A program made the translations under genes and the position numbers. From Chaunax sp. Z400 (Eukaryota > Chordata > Actinopteri > Lophiiformes > Chaunacidae), in contig CM075192.1 in the NCBI GenBank assembly GCA_037577475.1, positions 7,775,408-7,839,407 of the forward strand: 64,000 nucleotides of DNA, given 5' to 3'. Positions 36,801-49,200 of this stretch are shown piece by piece (positions within the stretch are counted from its first letter, which is position 1; each line of letters starts with the position of its first letter). Below the pieces are notes generated by a model that made no database searches, was not told the origin of the DNA, and saw only the letters and a program-made list of their open reading frames with translations.

Positions 36801-36907
36801 AGCGTCACAAACAGGAGTAGGGCACAAGTTAAAGTCTTGTTGTGTTCAGACACTCTGAATACAAAGTTAGTAACGTTATCGGTAGAACTGTTTACAGTCA
36901 GTCCGAC
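33854..36907 (+). promoter_or_regulatory. Spacer between copy 1 and copy 2 (3' UTR and promoter)
   Basis: About 3 kb with no gene. It must hold the 3' UTR of copy 1 and the promoter and 5' UTR of copy 2. The first canonical AATAAA after the stop is at 34441-34446. The stretch before the copy 2 ATG has no clear TATA box. Also present: a 62-bp Tc1 end (35164-35225) and a CT-rich tract (36130-36185). The whole spacer recurs near-identically at 52341-55424. Confidence 0.5.
35164..35225 (+). mobile_element. Solitary Tc1-like terminal fragment
   Basis: TACAACCCCATTTCCAAAAA, then GTTGGGATGCTGTGTAAAAT: the terminal inverted repeat of the same Tc1-like family as the intron 5 element, in opposite orientation. 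Only the end is present. Copy 2 counterpart at 53652-53714. Confidence 0.7.
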
Positions 36908-37225
36908 ATGAACGAGCCAGACACCGCGATGAACCTTCATGGAGGTGCGCTCACAAATTCTGATGAGATGTTGACCAGCGACAGCCACAATGATGATGAA
37001 GCAGACGGACCGATCAGCCGCTCCACATGGCCACCGTTCAGTTTAAGATGCCCGCTGCCGGTGTCTGTGGAGCCGGTGATACTCCTTTCTACGTTTTCTC
37101 TGGTCCTGCAGACGCCTCTGTCCATACAGTACCTGTGGGATCGTATCAGTGAGGACGTCGGCTACAATGGCTCCCAGAGGTCAGAGTGCAGCAATGACTC
37201 CGGACCCCTCGACCCTCTTCAGCAG
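36908..37225 (+). CDS. slc46a1: Copy 2 exon 1
   Basis: 318 nt, 106 codons from ATG to a CAG|GTAGAC donor. N-terminus MNEPDTAMNLHGG, an acidic stretch SHNDDEADG, TM1 from VEPVILL, and the extracellular loop with two sequons. The frame is open upstream without an earlier in-frame ATG in the near 66 nt. Confidence 0.88.
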
Positions 37226-40200
37226 GTAGACTAGACCGGTACTCATATTCAGAGTAGTCTAGGACTCCCAGTGCCACCAGTCTGCTGCTGTTGGGAAACA
37301 ATAGTGATGGGAATTTCAGCTCATTTTAGTGAACTCGATTATTTGGCTTGATCAGCTCAATAGAACCGGCTCTTTTGGCTCCCAGCTCTTACTTTATGAT
37401 CACTTTTGGCTTCTGTTATTCAGCCCAGTTTAGTGATATTTTGACCTTTGCTATCTGTACATGTTTATCACTTCAATAATTCAGTGTCGTATGGGAAACC
37501 TTGATTTTCAGAGTAACATAATCTTAGACACACATTATATTTGGTATTGAAACATTAATGTAAAACATCTCACACTAGCTTGTTATGCATATTGGATGTA
37601 TTATTATTAAATTTAATGCAGTAGATTAATAGGATGTACAGTTCTAAGGTTATGAGGAGACCCATTATATGATATCCATCAGCAGTTTGTAATAACCAAA
37701 TGACACAAGAACAGTTTAAATAACCCTCTGAATAGCATCATGCATAAGAACACAAACTCTTTGCATTGTCTCATTATTAGAGCCTATTGGCTTCTGTCAG
37801 TACATAAACCCACTCACTGTTTTAATCACACCTTGTTTTGACATATGACATTAAAATTGAATATTTAATAGTTTTTCTGCAAAATCTTCTTTTGTCGGAT
37901 CATTATTTAGTAATATTTGAATTTGTATTACTCGATTACACGACTCTAGAAAAAAGCTTCTACACTCAAAATCTATCTGATGATGCCGGAGCAAAATTTT
38001 AAAAAGTGATTCCATCAGCGCTGAATTCAGTGCCATGTCTCAATAAAACAGAGCACTCCTATGCTAATTTAAGTCCCTCCCATATTGATAATCTCATTGA
38101 TAGTGCTGCAGGCTCAGAACAGTAACTCTGCCCCTCTAAAATAGAAGAGTCTCAAACACAGGAGATTAGCTCCATGGTATAACATTCAAACCTGCAACCT
38201 AAAGCAAATATGGAAAAAGCTAGAGAGAAAATGGTGTTGTATTAAACTGGAAGAGACTCGATTAGCCTAGTAAGAGAGCCTTAAAAGCTATAGGAAGGCC
38301 CTCCGCAATGCCAGAGCAGCCTATTACTCAGCACTAATAAATAAGAACAGTACTGTAGCTAAGCCTACAGAGTCACAGGTCTATTGAGCCCAGTATTCCT
38401 ATAAGCCTCAGCAGGAATGACTTCATGAGCTTCTTTAATGATAAAATTCTACTTATTAGAGACACAATTCATCACCTCCTGCCTTCAAATGATATCAATC
38501 TACCTTCAAACACAGGAAGTTTAGACACAGCTGTAAGACCTGATATATATTTGGACTGCTTCTCTCCTATTGACCTTCAACAACTAACTTCTACTATTTC
38601 TTCATCTAAATCAACAACCTGTCTCCTAGACCCCAGTGCTGCATTTGACACCACTGATCATCATCATTTTTTATTTATTTTTTTATTATTATAGGATTAA
38701 TCTGCCACATCTACCCCTGTAATGAAAAGTGTCTCCGTCCTGACAAATGTATCTAATTGATTCATGTCCATATAACAGCTTATGAATTTCAACAAAACAT
38801 TACCCTGTTTTAATATTCTTCCTTTTTGCCTGCCTGTGTGTGTGGTTTGGAGTTTTGTGTGTGTGGACAACTGCAGCGAGATCATGCAGGTGCGTGATGC
38901 GTGTTTGGGTCAAAGCTGCATCTTTCTTGATCAGAGATAACATTACCCCGTTTTAATATACTTCCTTTTCTCCTGCCTGTGTGAGTGGCTTTGTAACAAC
39001 TCTTAAAGTGTTACAAGTGTCAATTACCTGTTGTGGCATTGCAGTTTATTTATGTGAGATGACAACATGAACAACTAACAGCTGCAATAAATAAAGATTT
39101 TAGTAAATTGCAAAGATTTTGTTTTAATTTTTCCTGTCAAACTTTCTAATGACTTAATTCAGAGGGTTACATCATGCGACTTTTGCTTTGGAGTGAAATG
39201 CCAACATGGGGAAACTGAGCAGTCTTAGCGGAGGCCTGCGCTCTCCGAGTGCTTTCTAGTTATCAGTGTTATTATTGTAGTAGTTATTGTTAACACTACA
39301 AATTGTAATCTTTCTATTATAATATATTATATTATATTATGTTGCTCACTCTCTCTCTCTCTCCCACATCTTTCTTTCTACCAGTCTATCCCCCCATCTT
39401 TCTCCCCATCTCTCTCACCCTAACCGGTCAAAGCTGAGGGCCGCCGACCTTGAGTCGGGATCTGCTTGAGGTTTCTGCCTGTTAAAAGCCAGGTTTTTCC
39501 TCGCCACTGTCGCCAAGAGCTTGCTCATGGGGGATTGTTGGGTAGAATAAAGAGTCGGTCTAGACCTGCTCTTCTTGAAAAGTGCCTTGAGATTACTTTT
39601 GTTGTGATTTGGCCCTATATAAATAAAATTGACTTGACTGGACTTTAAAGCCTGATTTCATATAAAGGCTCCATGTGAACTCAAAGATGAACACCACTGC
39701 TGACCCCAAAGTACAAGAAAAGTCTCCTCCATTAGCTCAAAACCATCTAGATAAATTGTAGAAGGTTTGGGATTAAACAAAACTAACTTATATAACCTAC
39801 GGATCAGCAGTATGTCTGGAGGAGGAAGAATGAAGCTGAAAAGAAAACCCTACCTACAGTGAAGCATGGCGTTGGCTCCGTGATGCTCTGGGGCTGCTAT
39901 GCATCCTCAAAAACTGGCAACCTGCAGCATATAGAGGGTAAGATGGATTCCATCAAGTATCAGGAAATCCTAGAGGAAAATATTACCTCCACCTCCACCA
40001 TCTCTGAGGAAGCTGAAACTTGGATGTCATTGGACATTCCAAAAGGACAATGATCTCAGGCATACCTCAAAGTCCACCAAGAAGAAGGTGGTTGCAACAG
40101 GTAAACCCAGGAATATTCCACAGCTGGAGGCCTTTGTCAATGAGGAATGGGCTAAGATTCCTCTGGAACACTGCCAGAAGCTGGTGTCTGGATTTTGTGT

Positions 40201-43200
40201 TATATTTTGGAAAAACTCTTGCAATATTTGTTATATTGAGCTATTTATTGAGATACTGTTTTTGTTTCGCTTGGTTATTGAAAACTGCTGATAAATAGTA
40301 TATTTTCCCAATAAACCTAACATTCAATGATGAGTGAATAATTGTGCTTCCAACTGTACATTTACAGGTTCTTGAATTCGATGCAACAAAGGGTAAATAG
40401 AATATAATATGGAATATTGTTGTTAATGGAAATATTGAGTAAACAGACACAAGTCACTAATTATGCAACTCAAAAAAAACACACAGACAACAAACACATA
40501 AATCTAAATTACTCTGGCTCCATAAAAACAAGGCCAGAGTTAAAGATATGACTGTTGTTACATTTACAAGCACCATGCTCTTCGCTGATAAATAGACAAC
40601 AGAATTGATAGGATTTTATTGATACCAATGTCATTATCAATTCTGCTCATTGGTCCAGTTATTTTTTTTGATTACCTTACTGATTCCTAATCAATTTTCT
40701 GTTTGGAATAAACGTTGGCCCACAGAGGTTTTCATAATAAATGCAAATGTCTTATTGTCTCTTAATCTGATTATTGTGTAGAAACATAATAGAAAAAAGG
40801 CATGCATGTGACACAGGTGTGCAAAACATCCACTGTTTTATTTGGAATTGGTTCTCAACTGACTGAAATGATGAAATATAGAATGAAATAAAGAATCTGC
40901 TGAGCTAATGTTATTATAACATATTTACCCTTATTGTAATCCCCTGTATTGGATGTGTTGGTCAGGTGGGAAGCAGTGACACTCATGTGTTAAAGTGTTT
41001 TATTCCTGAAACTGAAGCCTATTCATAGAAAGATGTTTTGGCATGTTGCTGATGTTTTCCCACTTAATTGAAATAATTATTTTAAAGACCTTGCAACTAA
41101 CACAGTTATTATCACTTTTGTAAAGCCACACTTGATTAATTTTGATCAGCAAGTTTGACATCATTCCCTCCATGAATCGCCACCTTATCATGGTGAAGGG
41201 GTTTGATTGCCTCATTGATCCTAGGGATCCTATGTTGACTGGGGCAATTTGTCACTGGTAGGGTCTCCCAAGCCAAATTGGTCCTATGTGACAGGTCAGA
41301 CTAAGAGCGGTTCATAGAGGCTTTGGCAATCACTGAAGCAAAAAGGAGTGTCGAAGGAGTTTGGTGGGGCCGTGGAGCATGACTTTCAGACAGCCTCAAA
41401 GAGATTCTGGCAAACTTTCAGATGACTCAGGAGGGGGAAGCAGTACTCTGCTCGCACTGTGTACAGTGGGGATGGTGTGCTGCTGACCTGAACCGGGGAT
41501 ATAGTCTAGCAGTGGAAGGAGACTTGGAAGATCTCCACAATCCCACGAACATGTCCTCCATGGAGGAGGCAGAGATAGGGGACTCAGGGGGAGGGGGACT
41601 CGTCCATTACAGGGGCTGAGGTCACTGAGGTAGTTAGCTCCTCTCTGGCAGGGCCTGGATGAGATTCGCCCTGAGCCCTTAAGGCTCTGGATGTGATAGG
41701 ACTGTCCTGGTTGACACTCTTCTTCAACATTGCACGGAAGTCGGGGATTGGGATTGGGAAACTGGGGTGGTGGTTCCCCTTTTTAAGAAAGTTGACCAGA
41801 GGGTGCGTTCCAACTATCGGGGGATCACAATTCTCAGCCTCCCTAGGAAGGTCTACGCCAAGGTACTGGAGACAAGAGTCCATCCGTTGGTCAAACCTCA
41901 TATTCGGGAGGAACAATGCAATTTTCGTCCTGGTCATGGAATGCTGGACCAACTCCTCACTCGCGCTTGAGTGCTGAAGGGTGCATGGGAGTTTGTCCAA
42001 CCAGTCTACATGTGCTTTGTTGACTTGGAAAAGGCATACGACCATGTCCCTCATAGTGCTCTGTGCGGGGTGCTTTGGGAATATGGGGTATGGGGCCCGT
42101 TGTTACGGGTCATCAGTCCCTGTATGACCAGAGTGAGAGCTGGGCTCACGTTGCCAGCAATCCGTCAGACTTGAAGAAATGGCCTCCGTCACGGCTGCCC
42201 TTTCTCACCGATTCTGTTCATAATCTTTAATGACAGAATTTCCAGACACAGGTAGGGAGCAGAGAGTACCCGGTTTGGTGGATTCAGGATCGCCTCTCTG
42301 CTTTTTGTGGATGATGTGGTCCTGTTATCTTCATCAAGCCATGACCTCTGACTGTCACTGGGACAGTTTGCTGCTGAGTGTGAAGCAGCTGGGATGAGAA
42401 TCAGCACCTCCAAGTCTGAGGCCATGGTTCTCAGTCAGAAAGGGTGGATTGCAAACTCCAGGTTAGGAATGAGTTTCTGCCCCAAGTTGAGGAGTTCAAA
42501 TATCTCGGGGCGGCAAGATACTGAACCCCAATTTGCTCCCAATGGCTGTTCCATTGGTATGTGAGTGACTGCGTGAATTGTTATCACTCCTAATGAGCAG
42601 GTGGTGCCTTGCATCATCCGAATTCCTCCATTGTATGAATGTTTGTGTGAATGAGTGAATGCTGGCTTGAGTTGTAAAGCACTTTAAGTGTGTAACGACA
42701 AGTCGCCGTTAAGGTGTTTCGGGCATTTGGTCAGGATGCCCCCAGACGCATCCCTGGGAAGATACTCCGGGCATTTCCCACTGGGAGGAGACCCAAGGGT
42801 AGACCTAGGACGTGCTGGAGGGATTATATCTCTTGGCTAGATTGGGACCACCTTGGCGTACCCCCAGAAGTGCTGAAGGAGGTGGCTGGGGAGAGAGAGG
42901 TCTGGGATTCTCTGCCGAGACTGCTGCCCCAGACCTGGATAAGCGGAAGAAAATGGGTTGATGGATGGATGGAAGTTTAACATAATTGTTTGTACAGTGT
43001 GAAACCGTCAAAAAGCATGCCTGCATCAATAAAAAGAAATGACAATCCTAACTGACAGCTGTTGTTGATTGGTTTACATTTGTTATTTCTCTTGCAGGAG
43101 GTGGAAACCTTGACTGCACACTGGAACCTATACATCAATCTTGCTAACTGTTCTGCTGGCCTGTTGCTGGTGCCTCTCCTGGGTGCATGGAGTGACGTTG

Positions 43201-46200
43201 CAGGTCGTAGACCTGTCCTTATTCTCCCCAATGTGGGCCTCGCCATCCAAACAGTGATTTACCTGGTGGTGATGTACCTAAAGCTGCCAGTGTTCTACTT
43301 TCTTGTGGCAAAGATACTTGGTGGACTCTCAGGTGATATGGGTGCGATCCTGGCAGGCTGCTTCTCATATGTGGCTGATACCAGCAACATTAAGTCCCTC
43401 ACCTTCAGGGTGGCTGTCTTGGGGGCTTGTCTGGGCATTTCAGGGATGCTAGCAAGCATCATTGGAGGACAGTGGCGGCAGGCACAAGGGTAAGAATTGT
43501 GTGCTGTTGCACAGTCACAGTATCTGGAGAGATAACATTAACACCAGTGAACTTAACTCAAAATGAAAATATTTGTTATCTAAATTGGTGATCACTACCA
43601 TTATATTATACCTGTGTTTAGGTACATCAACCCTTTCTGGCTGGTCCTGGCCACTTACATGGCTTCGGCTCTGTACGCATACCTGTTTGTCCGTGAGTCT
43701 GTCCCAGTAGACCCAAGTGCCAAGTTCCTTTCCTCTCGTCACTATAAAGCTGTCTGGCATCTCCTCTCAACAGGAGGCAGTTCTAGTGAGGAGGGTGCAA
43801 GATTTCACAGATGCAAGCTGTGGCTTTACATGCTGTGCCTCTTTCTTGTGCTGACTGTACAATTTGGCAGCATTGAGTTGTATGTGTTGTATGAGCTGAG
43901 CTCACCACTGTGCTGGGGACCAGCCCTCATTGGCTATGGATCAGCAGCTATCTACCTGACCTATCTTACCAGCATGCTAGGGCTGAAGATCATGCAGTGC
44001 TGTCTGGCGGACTCCTGGTTGGCTCTCGTGGGTCTGGCCTCCAACATCACAGGGTTGGTGGTCTTCTCTGTAGCTGACACCACCCCCCTCATGTTCACAG
44101 GTGAGAGAATCTCCAAATGTGTAGACTTTATGATTCTCTGTTTAAAAGTTTTATTTATCATAAAGAAATTAATTTTAAGACAATGACATATTGCATGAAG
44201 CCTCATTTCTTCACTACTAAGTACAGAAATCAATATTTATTTAATCAAATCTTGTGCCTTTATAAGGCATGATAACATATGAGACAAACTAAAATCCTTT
44301 CCTGCATCACAGTAAAATTTCAGCTTACTGTATTTTCATTAAATATTCATTTGATAACATTACACTGAAATGTATTATGCCTTCTTCAGTTTTCCTCTCT
44401 ATATTTTTGCTTTCCCAGCTCTACTCAGCAGTTTTGAATGCATGCAGTGTTTTATTTTCTCTATAAGTACAATGTCACTTTATCTGCATCTCCTGTCACA
44501 ATGACACAGCTCAACAGGTTGTTCATGTTAACAACCTTGAGTATCAGGCAATAAAAAAAACTCAGCATTTTCCCTGTAATGTATGTACCATCATATGACA
44601 AACTGGGAACAAATATATGCAAATTCAAAAACAGAACTTAAATATTAGTAATAGTCACTATTGTTGATGTGGTTTCACTGTTTCTGTCACCAGGTTATGG
44701 TCTGAGTTTCCTCACCATGGCCTCGGCATCTGTGATCAGGTCAAAGTTGTCCAAGTTGGTAGATCCATCAGAACAAGGTCAGTCACTAAACATGTGCAAA
44801 TGCTTACAAAACCCACATTGTAACACAAGAAGCAGTGCAAGGATTTTATGGTGTGAGGACTACACTGAGAAAAAGTGCCTATGTGTTATGTTTTAATGAG
44901 TCAGTGTATTTAATCAGGGTCCGAGCAACGAAGTGTAAGGAACCTATTCTTCCGCACAAACAAATGCATTTTGGGGGTCTTAACATACACGAAAACCCAT
45001 GTAAATTTGCACACTTGTCAGAAGTTGTAAAAAATGTTATATTTTACCGCAGTTTTAGCGCCCCTTGACAAATTCTAAGAAGCAGCCCCCGGATGACGTT
45101 TGACCTAGACTTCTGAAATTTGGTAGGCATATTAAGCATATGGAGATCTACCAAAATGCCTCTTGGTGCTATGTCCTAAACCAAACAGGAAATCTGCCAT
45201 TTTGAATCAAATATCAGATTTCTTTTCATTTCCACACAATTGAATGTGACAAACTCCTCCTAGAGGATTAACCCGATCAACTTCAAACTTGTACAGTAGA
45301 GTCTAAAGAAGTCAATGATGAAAAGTTTTCAAAACCTGCATAACTTTAAAGGTGTGGCTGTGGCGACATGGCGAATTTGTCATGTTTTCGCCATGAAACA
45401 CGAAGTTGGTATATCTCCACTGTTTATGGTCCTATCTTTGCCATTTATTGTATGTTGCATCACGTTCCCACCCTGAAGAGATCTGCATATCTAAATTCAG
45501 TGTTTGTCACAACACCACCTGCTGGGAACATGAATGTCATATTTTATACTTTTATGTACTCGTAATAGCGTGTTCACCAAATTTGACCTCAAAGTCACTC
45601 AGAAGAGCTTTCAGATCTTGATGATGCTTCAGTGTCAATATGGTCAGCTGCTGGTAAACGGTGAAGGTGTGACCTCTTGGCAAAGGATGATATTTCGCCA
45701 CGATACAGGAACAGATTATAACTTCACTGTCCATGTTCCAATCTGGCCCAAATTTCATACGTTGAAGAAGAGTCAAGGCCTGAAGACACCTATTCACTAA
45801 TATTCGCTTACAGTGATAGCGCCACCTTGCTGTCAAATGTAAAAATGTTTTGTGTGACAAACTTTGTTTGTTCTACTTAAAATTTTCATAGTGTGGCCTT
45901 CATATGATATAGTCAAAGAGAAGGTTGATTACTGGGGGTTCTCTACCGCCATTTAGTGGAGAAAAAAAGAGTTAAATTACAATCCTTCGCTCAGAGTCCA
46001 TAATACATCTTAAAACAGAGCCATGTTTACCTCCAGGTGTACAGTTTTGCTCTATGGACTTGACATTTTATCTGATCCACTTCCGGTGGTGTGGCTGTGC
46101 TGCGACTCGAGAGATTGGTGTCTATCTTTTGTTTTGTTTGATTTGCTCATTTTAAGTTTGTCTATCTGTGTTAGTGCGGTAGGTAATGAACAATCTTTCA

Positions 46201-49200
46201 TCTTTTGTTTGCGTCGATTATTATTATCAAGTGCTTTCAATACAAATTATTATATTATCAAAATTATACTATATTATATAGTTATCTGTTACAATTATAT
46301 TATTTGGGGGGGACACTTTGTCAACATCTCCTTGACCCCTACCAATTTGGCAGAGGCACAGATAACGCTTTAAACACTGCAACACACTTACTTTTAAAGC
46401 ATCTTGATGACCCTGCAGCTTATACTAGACTATTGTTCATGGACTTTAGTTGAGCGTTTAATACTATACTTCCTCAAATCCTGTTAAACAAGCTGAAACA
46501 GATGTAGGTCAATCCCTATATAATCAAATGGCACAACACATTTCTCTCAGGTAGGCAGCAGGTGAAAGTCAACTCAACTCTCTCTGGCATATATGTCATA
46601 AATATTGGATCACCTCAAGGCTGTGTCAGTTCCCCCTTCTTTTTACATTATACACAAACGACTGTAGAAGCAAGTACACAAATAACTGCATTATCAAATT
46701 TTCTGATGATACAGCTATACTCAGTTTATTGATAAAAGACTCAGATATAAGTCTGTACAAGTCAGAGATAGAGTTTCTGTTACAATGGGCCCATCATGTG
46801 GATTTTGTTTGTGCCAGGATCAGTCAGTGCCGGCATATTGTGCGAAGGCTACGGGTTCACAGAGTGGACAAAAGCATTATATTACTGTTCCACAGGGCAG
46901 CCATTGGCATCACAACATGGTTTGGTAACCTGTCTGTTAAACCCAGATTTCAACTCAAAAACCTGAGCAAAAGGGCTGGAAAAATAATTGGCATGCTGGC
47001 CCCAATTTCTCTTCAGGAGATATTTGAGGAGACAGTGAGGAGGCAGGGCCTCAAAATCACCTGTGACCCAACACACATCCTCCAAAAGGAGTAAGAGCTG
47101 ATGCCCTCAGGCAGAAGGAACAGGTTACCAAACTGTAAGTTGAATAAGTATAAATGTTCCTTGGTTTCACTGTCAATCAAACTACTGAACAGTAAAAGAT
47201 AAATGTGTGTTCACAGGTGCATGTGGGTGGAGGCGGAATGATTTCTCTCATCTACTTCTTATCTGTGTTAAATTCTGGCCTTTGGGCAGTTGTGCAATAT
47301 CCTCAAGTAGGGCAGCTAAGCATAATTTCTGAAATAAGCTCTCCAATGTGTTTTTTATGCATGGCATGTGTGCACGATTCTTGTCTGGGGCATTGGTGCA
47401 GTGTCTTTTTATAGGGTATCGTGCAGTATATAAACTTATTGGGTTTTTGATATGTGTGAGACATTTTATGTTGTTATGCTTTGATTGTATGTGAGTATTG
47501 TTATGTGGACAATAAAGGCTTATCTTGTCTTATATGGTCAGTAAAATCTGTCTGCGATGAAAAGCTACTAAAGGTTTTTGGATAACTCGAGAGGTGTGGC
47601 CATGGCGGTGTGGTAACCTTTATATCATTCGGCATGAAAGTTATGACTCCACTCTGAATGGTCCAATTTTTACCAAACATCACAAGTTGGATCAGGGTCT
47701 CATCCTACAGACATCCACATGTCACAGCGCCACCTGCTGGCAACAGGAAATGCTACATTTGATACTTTCATGTCCTCCTAATAGCCTGTTCACCATACTG
47801 ACCTCAAATTGAGTCAGAACAGCTTTAAGACCTTGATAATGCTTTATTGTGAATATGGTCAGCTGCTGGTAAACTGTGAAGGTGTGGCCTCTTGGTGAAG
47901 GATGATGCTTCGCCATGATACAGGAAGTTGTTATAACTCCGCTGTTAATGCTCCAATCTGGCCCAAACCTTATATGTTGAATGAGAGTCCCACCCTGAAG
48001 ACACCTAAACAACAATATTCAGTTACAGTGATAGCTCCACATGCTGGCCAATATAAAATCGTTTTGTGTGACACATTTTGTTTGTTTTACATAAAATATT
48101 CATTGGGTGGTCTTCACAAGATATAATCAAAGAGAAGGTAGATTAGGTGCTCTCTACTGTCACAGTGTGAACAAAAAAAGTTCAATCACAATCCTTCCCT
48201 CAGTTTTTGTAATGCATACAGAGTCCTGTTTATCTACAGGAGGCGTGGCCGATGCTGGCACAAGCCCCAACGGGTGCACGTCCTGATTGGCTAATGCTCT
48301 GACGTGCACAGACTCCGACAAGCGCCGGAGTGCGAGGGCCGTTCAACGCTGCTTGCAGCTTTAATGATTATAATTAGATTAGTTCTATCATGATTCAGTG
48401 CAGCTTAAGTTGAAGTACATGTCCCTTTGTCATGAATGACAGCTTGTGTCCTGCAGGTTTTATCAGTTTTTGTGTGTTTGTACTTTCTCCCAGGTGCTCT
48501 GTTTGCCTCGGTTTCCTGTGTGGAGAGTTTGTGTTTGCTGGTGGGCAGTAGCCTCTTCAACTCCCTCTACCCAGCCACACGGCACTTCATGAAGGGCTTC
48601 ACCTTCCTGTTTGCTGCCCTCATTCTCTTCATCCCCACTGGAATCATTGGGTGAGTTTTACTCCTGCCTCAGTGGTCTAATTGACTTCATTGATAAGCAC
48701 ATCAAAACTTATATAATACTGAATTAAGGGAATGACTAACCTCCCCATCAGAAACAATACTTCTCCACCAGATGAAATGGTCTCCAACTTCAATAATGGA
48801 CTACATGGTCTCTTGGACGCACTTGCCCCTTTAAAAACTCGGACTGTGTCTTTTTTTCATTCTGCACCCCGGTTTATACCTGAACTTCAGCAACTTAAAT
48901 TCAAAGGCAGTCGTCTTTATGCAAAAACTGGGCTTGTTGTTCACAAGGAAATGTATAATAATCACTTGCTTTTTTATAAGGATGCTCTGTCCAAAGCCAA
49001 ATCTGCTTACTATGCTAATATTTTCTCTTCCTGTGAAGATAACACTAAAGTATTATTTTCCACTGTTAATAACAAACCTGTATATATTGTTCAGCATTAA
49101 TGGTGCCTTCACAAATGTGCAGGTTATGCATAACGTGCACTAATGCCCCCCCCCCATACCATCATGGATGCTGGCTTTTGAACTGTGTGCTGATAACAAG

